Shown here: positions 46,147-55,676 of the stretch, piece by piece
Numbering within the stretch: position 1 is the stretch's first letter
Layout: each line of letters starts with the position of its first letter
From: Gammaproteobacteria bacterium
GTDB taxonomy: Bacteria; Pseudomonadota; Gammaproteobacteria; Ga0077536
Assembly (NCBI GenBank): GCA_016209015.1
Contig: JACQWY010000021.1
Location: forward strand, 1-64,000
DNA: 64,000 nt
Direction: 5' to 3'
Program-made: the position numbers and the translations under genes
Notes under the pieces: generated by a model
What the model saw: the letters and a program-made list of their open reading frames with translations, nothing else
Told to the model about the DNA's origin: nothing
The model's database searches: none

Positions 46147-48264
46147 TCAGAATTTCAGACCGAGCCCGACGTTGAACGACCGTCCCGGTCCGGGCACGCC
46201 GTACAGGCCGCCCACGCCGCCGTTCGCCTTCCAGTCCGCGTAGTCCACACCACCGAGCGGCAGACGGTAGAACTCGTCGGCGAGATTCGTGATCGAGAAA
46301 TCGACGGTGAGCTTCTGCCAGGTGTAGGACGTGCGCACGTTCATGAGCGTGTAGGCGTCCGTCGCGAGCTCGCTGCGGCGCGTGTCGACGTCGTCCTTCG
46401 CGCCCACGATCCGGACCTCGAAGGCGTTGCGGAACGCCCCGAGCCGTTGCTCGAGCGCGAGCTTCGTATCGACCGGCATCTGGTGATAGAGATTGCCGCC
46501 GTCGGTGCGTTCGCCGTCGACGTAGCCGAACGTCGTCTTCAGGCGACCCTCGCCGTAGCGCGCGTCGTTCCAGAGCTTCAACTGACCGGCGACGTCGAGC
46601 CCGTGGAGCTCCGCGCCGTGGTTCGCGAAGCGCAGGAGACCGAGCGTCACGCCCAGGTTGCCGAGCGGGTGATACGTGCCGATCGTGTCGACGTCGATGT
46701 AGTCCTCGACGCGCGTGTAGTACGGCGTGACGTCGAGCAACCAGCGTCGGCGTGCCGCGTCGTGCCATCGGAACGAGGCGCTCACCGTGTGCGCGGTCTC
46801 GGGCTGCAGATCCGGATCGCCCACGTAGCCGTTGAGATCGCCGAACCAGCCGTTCATGGTCATCGCCATCGTGCCCAGACCCCAGGCATAGCGCTCGTAG
46901 AGATTCGGCGCGCGGCTCTTGCGCGCATACGCGAGCTCGTAGCGCGCGGTCGCGCCGGGCTCGTAGCGGAGTTGCGCCGTCAGATCGAAGTTTGCATCGG
47001 AGCGCGAGCGATCCCGCGCGTTGAACGCGGTCGCGGCGGCGGCGTCCGGATTCGGCATCCCCATCATCATCCCGCCGACCATTGCGGCCGGGCTGTAGGC
47101 CTGCACGCGGCCGGCATCCGTCTCGACGACGTCCAGGCGCAGGCCGAGCAGCGTCGTCCACTGCGCGTTCCATTTCGATTCGGCTTCCGCGAACAACGCA
47201 TAGCGGTCGCGCTCGCCGTCGTTGATATTCACGAACGTGTTCGGTCCCATCATCATCGAGCCCGGCACCGGAGCCCATTTGTCCTCGAGCGTGAAGCGGT
47301 GGTACTCGTGGCCGAGGCGGAGCACGTGGCGTTCCGCGATCGGGAGCTGCGCCTTCAGCGAGTAGCCGACGTCGACGCCATACGTCTCCATCGGCATCGT
47401 GCCGGTCTTCTCGTGCGTGAAGAAGCCCATCTCGTGCCCGACTTCCTGCCAGTAGGCACGCGCCTCGAGCTCGCCCCAGCCGAACGCGCCGGCGTATTCC
47501 CCGTTCACGGAGTTCGACTCGTTGCCCACCATGTCCATGTACTGGTTCACGAAGCCCTGGTAGGGGATCGACTGGTGCGCGGCGCGCAGCGTGAAGCTGT
47601 GCGTGCCCTGCTTCACGCCGAACGCGAACGCGTGGTTCTCGGTCTTGAACAGCGTGTCGCGGACGCGATCGCCGCGGCCGTCGTCGTAGCTGTGCGCGCG
47701 CTCGATGCTGCCGGTGTACTCGAGGCTCGCGACCTTCGTCGCGAGCAGGGCCTCGAGGCTGCCGCGCAGACCGTCGCTCACGCTGCGGTAGCCGCCGGCG
47801 AGCGCGCCCGAGACGAGCGGCGCGTCGCGCTCGGCATAGCGCAATGCCGGCGAGTCGACGGCGATCGTGCCGCCCAGGCTGTCGCCGCCGAGGCTGACGG
47901 GCGCGACGCCGGCCAGCACCTCGATGCCGCCGACCTGATTCGCGGGCAGATAGGAGAGCGCGGGGTTCATGTGGTTCGCGCAGGCCGAGGTCGTGCGCAT
48001 GCCGTTCACGAGCACGTTCACGCGCTCGTCGTTCAGGCCGTGGATGACGGGCAGCGCGGACGCGCCGCCTCCCGTGTAGAGGCTCACGCCGGGATGCGCG
48101 TCGAGCAGCGCGGCAGTATCGCCGCCGGCATCCGGCGCGGGTGCATCGCGGTTCGCGGTGACGAGGATGTCGGCGATCGGCGGCGCGGTTTCCGCGGCGC
48201 CGGGTGCGCTGCACGCGCCGGCGAGGAGCGCGGCGAGTGCGGCAGGGCAGGTCTTGGGCAGCAT
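46147..48264 (-). CDS. TonB-dependent outer-membrane receptor, copper (OprC/NosA)-like
   Basis: A 705-residue receptor. After a signal peptide the plug domain shows HPGVSLYTGGGASALPVIHGL and a beta-barrel ending in a terminal phenylalanine (LGLKF). The plug carries SACANHMNPALSYLP, a CxxxM motif at C95 and M99 like that of the copper receptor OprC. The barrel loops are unusually methionine-rich (GSMMMGPN, GGMMMGMPN, TMAMTMNG, TGTMPMET). These features favour copper uptake or binding over siderophores. ATG 48264 is the start of the signal peptide; longer frames are non-coding. A peroxidase pseudogene lies upstream. Confidence 0.85.
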   Translation of the reverse strand: MLPKTCPAALAALLAGACSAPGAAETAPPIADILVTANRDAPAPDAGGDTAALLDAHPGVSLYTGGGASALPVIHGLNDERVNVLVNGMRTTSACANHMNPALSYLPANQVGGIEVLAGVAPVSLGGDSLGGTIAVDSPALRYAERDAPLVSGALAGGYRSVSDGLRGSLEALLATKVASLEYTGSIERAHSYDDGRGDRVRDTLFKTENHAFAFGVKQGTHSFTLRAAHQSIPYQGFVNQYMDMVGNESNSVNGEYAGAFGWGELEARAYWQEVGHEMGFFTHEKTGTMPMETYGVDVGYSLKAQLPIAERHVLRLGHEYHRFTLEDKWAPVPGSMMMGPNTFVNINDGERDRYALFAEAESKWNAQWTTLLGLRLDVVETDAGRVQAYSPAAMVGGMMMGMPNPDAAAATAFNARDRSRSDANFDLTAQLRYEPGATARYELAYARKSRAPNLYERYAWGLGTMAMTMNGWFGDLNGYVGDPDLQPETAHTVSASFRWHDAARRRWLLDVTPYYTRVEDYIDVDTIGTYHPLGNLGVTLGLLRFANHGAELHGLDVAGQLKLWNDARYGEGRLKTTFGYVDGERTDGGNLYHQMPVDTKLALEQRLGAFRNAFEVRIVGAKDDVDTRRSELATDAYTLMNVRTSYTWQKLTVDFSITNLADEFYRLPLGGVDYADWKANGGVGGLYGVPGPGRSFNVGLGLKF

Positions 48265-48641
48265 GATGAATCCTGGAAGTCGGGAGATCGAAAATCGGCG
48301 CCACATCGGCGCATCGGGAGTGTCGGCTGTGCGTTGGCGACCGGCGAGTGACAATTTGTCGCACCCGGGCCCGGATCGCGACGTGCACTGATTCAAGTCA
48401 ACTCCGGGTCCCTCTCGTGACGCGCCTTGCCGCCGGCGCCGAACCGGCAGGCCCGGCACACTCCCGACGATTCAGGAGAGCACGCCGGGCGCTGTTTCAC
48501 CGATGGGGAGCTCTGGCGGAAGCGCGCACTCATCGTCACCGCGCGGGCCGCGGCCCTGGTCGGTACGTTCGTGCCCGTGACGCAGGCGAACGACGCCGCG
48601 CTCGTCGCAGCGACCGCGGTCGAGGCCTCCGCCGGCCGCGC
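48265..48641. other. Upstream region of the TonB receptor with a small palindrome
   Basis: No gene is supported in these 377 bases. GACAATTTGTC at 48350-48360 is a palindrome around a central T, about 86 bases before the receptor start. It could be a regulator site. No B12 riboswitch box was found. The long open frames crossing here on the plus strand are shadows. Confidence 0.45.
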
Positions 48642-51445
48642 TCAGGGTGCGAGCCGGCTCTCGAAGGTCGGGAGCGGCGTCGTCCGTCCGGCGGCGCCGA
48701 CCGCCGGGATCGTGAGCCTGCGATCGGTCGCGAGCGCGGCACCGGGCGGATTGCCCGGCCCGGCCGCGATCGCATCCCCGCCGTGACCTTCGAGGATCAC
48801 GAGCTCAGGATGATCGAAGGGTGCGCGCTCGTAACGGACGCGCTCGTCCGTCAGCGACTTCAGGAATTCCAGCAGGTCGGCGCGCATCGCGGGGTCCACC
48901 GCGAGATGGGTCTGCGCGAACACGAACGCGATGTTCTTCGAGGCCCCCTCGTGGGTTCCGCCGCGCGTATAGAACGCGATCACCTGCTCGAGTGTCGCCA
49001 TGCCGCCGTCGTGCATATACGGGCCGGTCAGCTCGACATTGCGCAGCGTCGGGATCTTGAACGCGCCGTCGGTACCGTTCACGAAGCGCAAGCTGTTCGG
49101 CTTCGCGAGCTCGGCGGCGGCTGCCGCCGGCGTCGGTACGTACCGGCGGCTCGGGATCCGGCAGCCGTCCGTGGGCTGGGGCTGCGATATCACTCCTTCG
49201 CGCTGCGTGAACCACAGCGCGTTCGGCGTCGCGGTATTCAGCGCGAGCGGCACGCCGAGATCGCAGGCGCGGATCTGCGCGACCTGCGGATCGAGCACGC
49301 CGGCCGCATTGCCGGCGAGGAAATCGAAGTACTGCGGGACGTACGACAGCGGATGACCGAAGTCGTCCTTGCCGGCGATGCCCGCATCCTGCGTATCGTC
49401 GCTCACGCCCGTGGCGGCGAAGCCGACGTCGACCATGGTGCTGCCCTTCGCCGTCGCGAGACGGATGACGGCGCTGCCCGCGATGCTGAACGGATAACCC
49501 GTATCCCGGAACACGTTCTGGTCCGCCTGGAACATCTCGGCGATCGTGTGGATCGCCGCAGCGCTGAACGTCGGCCCGACGTGACACGGGTTGCAATGCG
49601 TATTGCGGAATTCCGCCATGCCGCGGACGGCCACGGGCGTGAGATCGATCGGGATCCCGTTCGCATCGCGCTGACTGCGATCGAAGGGCGAATCGTCGGA
49701 GACGAGCGTCGATTCGTAGAGCTGCAGCGCGAGCCCGAAGAACATGCCGAAATTCGCTTCGAGCTGACTGTAGGCGAGCGGACGAGCGCCGGGTGCTGCC
49801 GGCGGCGGTGCACCGAACGGCCCGCGCTGCGTCGCCGACCAGTACTTCGGATTGACGGCCCGGCGGACGAGCCTGAAGTAATACGTGTCGAGCGCCGGCT
49901 GCGGCGCGCCGGGCTTGCTGAAGCCGAGCGCGCCGAGCACGCCGTCGGTCGCGTCCACCGCGTGGTGTTCGAGCGGACGGCGCATCAGCAGTTTGCGGCC
50001 GAGACCGGCGAGTGTGCGCCCGGCGCAGCTCATCTCCACCGTGTTCGACGGCGGCCCGAGCGCCTGCGAGGCGAGCGAGGCATTGACGAGATGCAGGCGG
50101 GTCTTCGTCACGCTGCCGTCCGCGTTCTTCACCCACACGCCGGCCGCGCTGTCGCGTGCGCCCCAGCCGCTCGAACCGTTGAACACGTTGTTCGCGCGGC
50201 CGTCCCAGAAATTGCGATGGTTGAACGCGGCGGTGATGACGGTCGGCGCGTTGCGGCGCGTGACCTCGCGCGTGCCGACCGCACTCTGATGGAAGACCGC
50301 GTCGGGCGAACGCGAGCACGTGTCGGCCGCGACGTCGGCGAGCTCGACGGAGACGAACGTGCCGCCGAACGTGCCCGCGGATCCGCCGACATCGTCGGCC
50401 GTGCCCGAGAAGCCGTACAGCGCCGTTTCGCGCAGCGGATCGGTCGACTGGACGAACGGAAAATCGCCGCGCGCGAGGCGGTGGTTCGGGCCGGGCGGCA
50501 GACCGTTCGCCGGGGTGTCGAACGCGGCGCTGCCGAGGTCGGCCGAATTGCCGGTCGGCGCGATCTGGTTGACCGTCCGGCTGTCGGCGCCGGCGTGGAA
50601 GTGGCACGACGCGCAGGCGACACCGTCGCTGCCGACGTTGACGTCCCAGAACAGCGCCTTGCCGAGCGCGATCGCGGCCGGCTCGTTGATGACGATCGGT
50701 TCGCTGCCGTCGAGCAGTCCGGGCACTTCGGGAACGGGTACGCTCTTCAAGGAGAGCGGCATGGGGCCGACGCCGGTGCCGAGAGCGATTGGTTCGTGCC
50801 GCCGATGAACAGCGTGTACCAGCCCGCGTGCGCGCCCGTGACGGTGAGCTCGAGCCGGTTCGCGCCGGCATTCGCCGTGCCGCCGATGCCGTGCTCGTAG
50901 CGATCGTCCACGCTCACGTCGTGCACGCCGGCACCGAAGGTCTCGCCCCAGCCCGTGGTATCGGGATCGCTGTGCGACGGGCCCGTCACCGCGTAGGCGA
51001 GCGTCTCGAGCTGATTGCCGAGCGCGCCGCTCTGCCAGGCCGTGCCGGCATCGCCGATCTGGCCGACGGCATTGAAGGAATGCGGTGCGTTGCAGCCGTT
51101 CGAGGCGATTTCGTCCAGATTGCCCGTGCCGCCGTCGAACCTGCTCGCGCCCGAGGTCCGCAGCGTCAGGCCGGGATTGAAGTTCGTACCGGCGACGGCC
51201 GCGTCGAGCCGGATCACGAGGTCGGCGGCGGTGGTGAGCTGGAAGACGTATCAGGGCGAGCCCCCGGCATGCGCCCAGGCCGAATAGTTGAGCGCCGGGT
51301 TGTCCGCGTAGTTGCGCTTCGGCAGGTTCTTCGCGGCGCTGAGAGCCTGGCCGGGGGCGAGCGCGTCGGGAGCGACGCTGGCGAACAGCGCGGCGCCGAG
51401 GGCCGCGGCGGGCGCAGTGCGCGAGAAAGTGTGGGCCGGGTTCAT
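48642..51445 (-). pseudogene. Di-heme cytochrome c peroxidase (MauG/CcpA-type), interrupted by a stop and a frameshift
   Basis: Starting at ATG 51445 (GGAGGA upstream), the frame has a signal peptide and continues to HAGGSP, then TGA, then YVFQLTTAADLVIRL in the same frame. This strongly suggests a nonsense change (TGG to TGA) near 51253. The frame runs on to FIGGTNQSLS near 50790, where it shifts by one base into GTGVGPMPLSLKSVP. The rest is a normal di-heme peroxidase: CASCH and CNPCH heme motifs, with FHQSAVGTREVTRRNAPTV and FKIPTLRNVELTGPYMHDGG between and after them. Two independent lesions point to a pseudogene. Sequencing error at one or both sites is the alternative. Confidence 0.78.
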
Positions 51446-51525
51446 ACGGGTCCTCCGGCGCATGGACGCCGCGGGTCGCGCGCTGCAAGATGGCAGGTGT
51501 GGCGATTCGACGGGGAGCGGTGCGG

Positions 51526-52932
51526 ATGAGCAAGATTGCAGAGCTGTTGACGGGCACGATTTCCGAAGTCGCGGCGCTGATCGAGCGCCGCGAGATTTCC
51601 CCGGTGGAGCTCGTCGACGCGCAGCTCGCGCGCATCGGGGCGCTCGACGGCCGTCTGAAGAGCTATCTGCTCGTGACTGCGGAGCACGCGCGCGCCCAGG
51701 CAAAGGCCGCGGAACGCGAGATCGCGGCAGGGCGTTATCGCGGGAAGCTGCACGGCGTCCCGCTCGGCATCAAGGACCTCGTCGCGACGCGCGGCATCGC
51801 GACGACGTGCGCTTCGACGATCCTCGCCGATCACGTGCCGGACGCGGACGCGGCGATCATGGAGAAGCTCCACGCCGCGGGCGCGATCTGTCTCGGCAAG
51901 CTGAATCTCACGGAGTTCGCGCTCTACGGGTATCACCCCGAGCGCGACTATCCGCGCAATCCCTGGAACACCGACTATTGGGCGGGCGTCTCGTCGAGCG
52001 GCTCGGGCGTAGCGACGGCCGCCTCGCTGTGCTTCGGCGCGATAGGCTCCGATACCGGCGGCTCGATCCGTTTCCCGTCGGCGGCCTGCGGCATCGTCGG
52101 CGTGAAGCCGACGTTCGGCAAGGTCTCGCGCCATGGCGTCTTCCCGCTCGCCGACACGCTCGATCACCTCGGCCCGATGACGCGCAGCGTCGCGGACGCC
52201 GCGATCCTGCTCGCGGCGATCGAGGGCCGCGACGAGCGCGATCCGACGACGCGCAGCGATCCGCGCGTCGACTACCTCGCGGCGATCGCAGAGGGCGCAC
52301 ACGGTCTGCGCATCGGCATCGATCGCACGTATTGCAGCGAAGAGACGGATCCGCGCCAGAGCGACGCGACGTTCCGTGCCTGCTTCATGCTGCGCGGCCG
52401 CGGCGCGGAGGTCGTCGACGTCGATCTCAGCGGCATCACCGCGGCGTGCGCGCACTGGCTCGCGATCTGTGCCGTCGACACGCTGCTGTTCCATCGCCGT
52501 TTCCTGCCGGCGCGACTCGCGGACTACGGACCCGTGTTCCGTTCGCTGATCGAGCACGGACTCACGGTGACGGCGGAAGACTACGCGCGGGCGCAGACGG
52601 TGCGGCAGGCGACGGCCGCGCGCTTCGAGCGCGTGCTGCGCGAGGTCGACTGCATCCTGTGTCCGGCGATGCCCTCGCCCGCGATGCCGCAGCGCGAATT
52701 CCCGCCGCAGCAGGTCGCGCCGCCGGAAGCCGTGCCGGCGCTGCTGCGCTATTCCGCGCCGACGAATTTCAGCGGTCATCCCTCGATCACCGTGCCGAAC
52801 GGCTTCACCAGCGAGGGCCTGCCTACGGCGATGCAGTTCATCGGCCGCTATGGCGACGAGGCGACGATCTTCCGGGCGGCCGCGGCCTACGAGGCGGCGA
52901 CGGAATGGCATTCGCGAAGGCCCGCGCTGTAG
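51526..52932 (+). CDS. Amidase (amidase signature family)
   Basis: A 468-residue amidohydrolase. The Ser-cisSer-Lys triad is visible: lysine in LHGVPLGIKDLVATRG near 87, the cis-serine in GVSSSGSGVATAAS near 164, and the nucleophile in GSDTGGSIRFPSAACG near 186. The family hydrolyses amides to acids. A nitrile hydratase cluster 4 kb downstream makes amides, so it could supply this enzyme; they are not in one operon. The start at 51526 follows GGGAGCGG. The gene is divergent from the broken peroxidase gene. Confidence 0.88.
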   Translation: MSKIAELLTGTISEVAALIERREISPVELVDAQLARIGALDGRLKSYLLVTAEHARAQAKAAEREIAAGRYRGKLHGVPLGIKDLVATRGIATTCASTILADHVPDADAAIMEKLHAAGAICLGKLNLTEFALYGYHPERDYPRNPWNTDYWAGVSSSGSGVATAASLCFGAIGSDTGGSIRFPSAACGIVGVKPTFGKVSRHGVFPLADTLDHLGPMTRSVADAAILLAAIEGRDERDPTTRSDPRVDYLAAIAEGAHGLRIGIDRTYCSEETDPRQSDATFRACFMLRGRGAEVVDVDLSGITAACAHWLAICAVDTLLFHRRFLPARLADYGPVFRSLIEHGLTVTAEDYARAQTVRQATAARFERVLREVDCILCPAMPSPAMPQREFPPQQVAPPEAVPALLRYSAPTNFSGHPSITVPNGFTSEGLPTAMQFIGRYGDEATIFRAAAAYEAATEWHSRRPAL

Positions 52933-53024
52933 CGCGGGTGCCGCCTCGCGGAGCCGCCCTCGACGCATTAGAATCCGGTGCAATCCAAACCAGCGCGCCC
53001 CGGCGCGGAGTGACAGGGCAAGCC

Positions 53025-53549
53025 ATGACTACATCCAAAACCTCAGGCCCGGCGGGCGGCGATCGTCGTCAGACCGTCGACTTCGATCTCTTCGGCGGGG
53101 AAGCGGAGGCGGCGAGCGATGCCGCGGCGGCCGCGGCAGCGCTCGAGAGGACTGCCGGCCAGGTCGATTTCGACGTGTTCGGTGCGGCCGAAGCGGCCGC
53201 GGACGTGACGATCGACAAGACCACCGAGATCCCGATGGAGCCGGTGGCGAAAGGTGTGGATTTCGACATTTTCGGGGCCCAGGCCGCCGGCAGCGCGGCG
53301 CAGGAAACGGTCACCGTGATGCCCGACACCGACATGGACGCGGAAGACGCGACGCGCTTCACGGCGCCGCCGACGCCGGGTCAGGCCGCCGCCGCGGCCC
53401 CGCACGTGGCGCCAGCGTCGACGCCGGCCGCCGCTCCGGCACGCGCTGCGGCGCCGGCATCGGAAGCGCCGTCGAACACCGGCAAGATCATCGCCCTCGT
53501 CATCGTCATCGCCGCGATCGCGGCGGCGGCGTGGTTCTTGCTGCGCTGA
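53025..53549 (+). CDS. Tail-anchored protein with three VDFDxFG repeats, unknown function
   Basis: A 174-residue, low-complexity, acidic and alanine-rich protein. Three short motifs recur about 30 residues apart: VDFDLFG at 18-24, VDFDVFG at 47-53 and VDFDIFG at 78-84. A proline- and alanine-rich stretch (PAAAPARAAAP) leads to one C-terminal helix, IIALVIVIAAIAAAAWFLL, ending in arginine. It is therefore expected to be tail-anchored with the repeats in the cytoplasm. I know of no family with this layout. The repeats look like docking motifs, which is inference. Confidence 0.65.
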   Translation: MTTSKTSGPAGGDRRQTVDFDLFGGEAEAASDAAAAAAALERTAGQVDFDVFGAAEAAADVTIDKTTEIPMEPVAKGVDFDIFGAQAAGSAAQETVTVMPDTDMDAEDATRFTAPPTPGQAAAAAPHVAPASTPAAAPARAAAPASEAPSNTGKIIALVIVIAAIAAAAWFLLR

Positions 53550-53645
53550 TTCCTTCGCGCCGTCGTCCCGCGGACGGCGGCGCGCCTCACGCCTTCGGAT
53601 ACCCGCGTGCAGCCAGGCTCGTGACCGTGGCAGGTGGCCGGTGCC

Positions 53646-54362
53646 TCACGTCCCGGCGGCAGGCGGTCCGCCGGCCTCCGGCCGGTCGAGGTCTTCGAGC
53701 ATGTCGGGTGCGCGGGCGTCTTCCGCCCGGTGTCGCCGGTAGAGCCAGAGCCCGAGCAGGCCCGAGCACACGAGGAGGACGCCGCCGACCCCGATCCGCA
53801 CCCCGGACTGCACGTTCACGCCGCTGCCGACGAGCGCGAAGATGGCGGTCTGCGGGACGTAGCCGAGTCCCGAGCCCGTGAAATAGGGCAGGGCACCGAC
53901 GCTCGAGACGCCGGCGACGAGGTTCGTCACGAGATTGTTGCCGACGGGCAGGAGCCGCACGAGCAGCGTCATCGACAGGGGATGGCGGCCGAGGAAGGCG
54001 TCGAAGCGCTGGACGCGCTTCAGGAACCGCCGGCGCACGAAACCGCGTCCGAGGAGACGCGCGTAGTAGAACGAGAGCATGCAGCCGGCGAGCGTGCCGG
54101 CCACGCCGACGAGCGTGCCCTCGGCAACCCCGAATCCATAACCCGCGAGGAACGAGACTGCCTGGCGCGGGAAGCCCATGGCGGTCGCGAGCGCGGCCGC
54201 GCCGACGAACCACAACGCCGAAGCTGCGCCATGATGCAACAGCACGCGGTTCACCCAGGCCTCGTCGATGTCCGCGCCGAAGTTCGTAGCCTTGAGCACG
54301 ACCGCTGCGACGGCGAGCGAGAACAGGAACACGAGCCCCTTGAAGGCCGCGCGCCAGTTCAT
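53646..54362 (-). CDS. TVP38/TMEM64-family (DedA-like) inner-membrane protein
   Basis: A 238-residue membrane protein. The conserved VTT segment is recognisable: AMGFPRQAVSFLAGYGFGVAEGTLVG, followed by a basic helical region and LLVRLLPVGNNLVTNLVAGVSSV and FTGSGLGYVPQTAIFALVG. These proteins are lipid scramblase-like in related families. A cytoplasmic tail of about 35 residues ends the protein. The ATG at 54362 is set by the start of the first helix. Confidence 0.85.
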   Translation of the reverse strand: MNWRAAFKGLVFLFSLAVAAVVLKATNFGADIDEAWVNRVLLHHGAASALWFVGAAALATAMGFPRQAVSFLAGYGFGVAEGTLVGVAGTLAGCMLSFYYARLLGRGFVRRRFLKRVQRFDAFLGRHPLSMTLLVRLLPVGNNLVTNLVAGVSSVGALPYFTGSGLGYVPQTAIFALVGSGVNVQSGVRIGVGGVLLVCSGLLGLWLYRRHRAEDARAPDMLEDLDRPEAGGPPAAGT

Positions 54363-54450
54363 GCGCAGGACCCGGGGGCGGCGTAGAGAAGACGGGCAGT
54401 CGTCATCGGCGGAGGAGGGCGTTAGGGGCCGCGATGATACCACGCACCCC

Positions 54451-54528
54451 ACTTATCCACCGGGGTCGGAGGGACTTTCGTATTCTTCGGGATCATACGG
54501 AAAGTCCCTCCGACCCCTGTTGATAAGT
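54451..54528. repeat. Palindromic repeat, GGGGTCGGAGGGACTTT type, copy 1
   Basis: ACTTATCCACCGGGGTCGGAGGGACTTT faces its near-complement AAAGTCCCTCCGACCCCTGTTGATAAGT (bases quoted in parts: arms at 54451-54478 and 54500-54528). The arms differ at only a few positions. The loop holds a smaller TATTC/GATCATA segment. It lies upstream of the TVP38 gene and downstream of the crotonase gene. Confidence 0.92.
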
Positions 54529-54607
54529 CATGTGCCGGACCTGCGGCACGGACAGACCCCAGCGGATGACCGCGCTCGACCCGCCAAGGCCCCGGCGGTT
54601 TCGAATG

Positions 54608-54665
54608 CTTATCCACCGGGGTCGGAGGGACTTATCGAAAAGTCCCTCCGACCCCTGTTGATAAG
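54608..54665. repeat. Palindromic repeat, GGGGTCGGAGGGACTTT type, copy 2
   Basis: The same arms as copy 1, from CTTATCCAC to GTTGATAAG, with a shorter ATCGAAA loop. It ends 19 bases before the crotonase stop codon. Together the copies occupy much of the 322-base gap 54363-54684; the remainder shows no gene. Confidence 0.92.
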
Positions 54666-54684
54666 TGGGCGGTGGGATGCGCGG

Positions 54685-55479
54685 CTATTTATAGAACTTG
54701 ATGAAGTCGGGATCGCGCTTCTCGGCGAGTGCTTTCACGCCTTCCTGCGATTCCTCGGTGTTGTAGTACATGCGCAGCGCCTGCATCGCCACGCCGCCCA
54801 TGCCGCGGATCGACTCCGAGTCCGCGTTGAAGCTCTTCTTGGCGAGCGCGATGGCCGTCGGGCTGCGCTTGTTGAGCTCGGCGCACCACGACGCGACTTC
54901 CTCGTCGAGCTTGTCGTCGGGGACGACGGCGTTCACGAGGCCCATCGCGAGCGCTTCCTGGGCCGTGTAGCGTTTGCACATATACCAAATCTCGCGCGCC
55001 TTCTTCTCACCGACGACGCGCGCGAGGTAGGCCGTGCCGAAGCCCGGATCGACGGAGCCCATCTTCGGGCCGACCTGGCCGAACACCGCGTTCTCGGCGG
55101 CGATGGTGAGATCGCAGAGCGTCGCGAGCACGTTGCCGCCCCCGATCGCGTAGCCGCGCACTTTCGCGATGACCGGCTTCGGCACGTCGCGGATGACGGA
55201 GTGCAGCTCTTCGACGGGCATGCCGACCGAGCCCCGGATCTCGCCGTCGCCGTACTGGCCCTCGTGGTCCGATTGATCTCCGCCCGTGCAGAATGCCTTC
55301 TCGCCCGCACCGGTCAGGACGATCGTGCCGACGTCCCGGTCCCAGCCGGCCTTGAGGAAAGCGTCGATCAAGTCGAGCACGGTGCGCGGACGGAACGCGT
55401 TGTACTTCTTCGGGCGGTTGATGCAGATCGTCGTCGTGCGGCCCTCGCGGGTCACGAGGATGTCCTGGTAGTCGCTCAT
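54685..55479 (-). CDS. Enoyl-CoA hydratase/isomerase, MenB/BadI-like
   Basis: A 264-residue crotonase. Oxyanion-hole elements are [17 protein letters not shown] and [19 protein letters not shown]. The segment [27 protein letters not shown] with [19 protein letters not shown] resembles MenB and BadI, enzymes that form or open a ring through a Dieckmann-type reaction. [16 protein letters not shown] near the C-terminus supports this. Naphthoate synthesis is less likely because no men genes are near; ring cleavage of a cyclic ketone-CoA is a fair guess. The ATG at 55479 has AGGAG upstream. Confidence 0.82.
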   Translation of the reverse strand: MSDYQDILVTREGRTTTICINRPKKYNAFRPRTVLDLIDAFLKAGWDRDVGTIVLTGAGEKAFCTGGDQSDHEGQYGDGEIRGSVGMPVEELHSVIRDVPKPVIAKVRGYAIGGGNVLATLCDLTIAAENAVFGQVGPKMGSVDPGFGTAYLARVVGEKKAREIWYMCKRYTAQEALAMGLVNAVVPDDKLDEEVASWCAELNKRSPTAIALAKKSFNADSESIRGMGGVAMQALRMYYNTEESQEGVKALAEKRDPDFIKFYK

Positions 55480-55676
55480 CGTCGGGGTCTCCTGAATGTC
55501 GCCTGGAATGCGTGGACGGGCATCATCGCGGGCCCCGGCGGGCCCGCGCAATGACAGCGATCAAACGCGGCGGCCGCGGTTTTACATCCCCCGGACCCTG
55601 TGCTAAGAATGCCCCGACGCCGCGCCCGCGGCGCGACCCCGAGACCATGAGCCCCCTGACCCAAGGAGCCGGATCC

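Noticed and set aside
46447-48351. A 634-residue plus-strand frame opposite the TonB receptor
   Set aside because: No recognisable motif; the opposite strand encodes a clear receptor.
48265-48641. A cobalamin riboswitch upstream of the TonB receptor
   Set aside because: No B12-box-like segment or leader fold was visible, and the receptor looks copper-type.
48348-50900. An 850-residue plus-strand open frame opposite the peroxidase
   Set aside because: Composition is that of an antisense shadow, and the minus strand encodes recognisable heme motifs.
51250-51256. The in-frame TGA in the peroxidase as a selenocysteine codon
   Set aside because: The codon lies where Trp is plausible, the protein is not a selenoprotein type, and a second lesion exists downstream.
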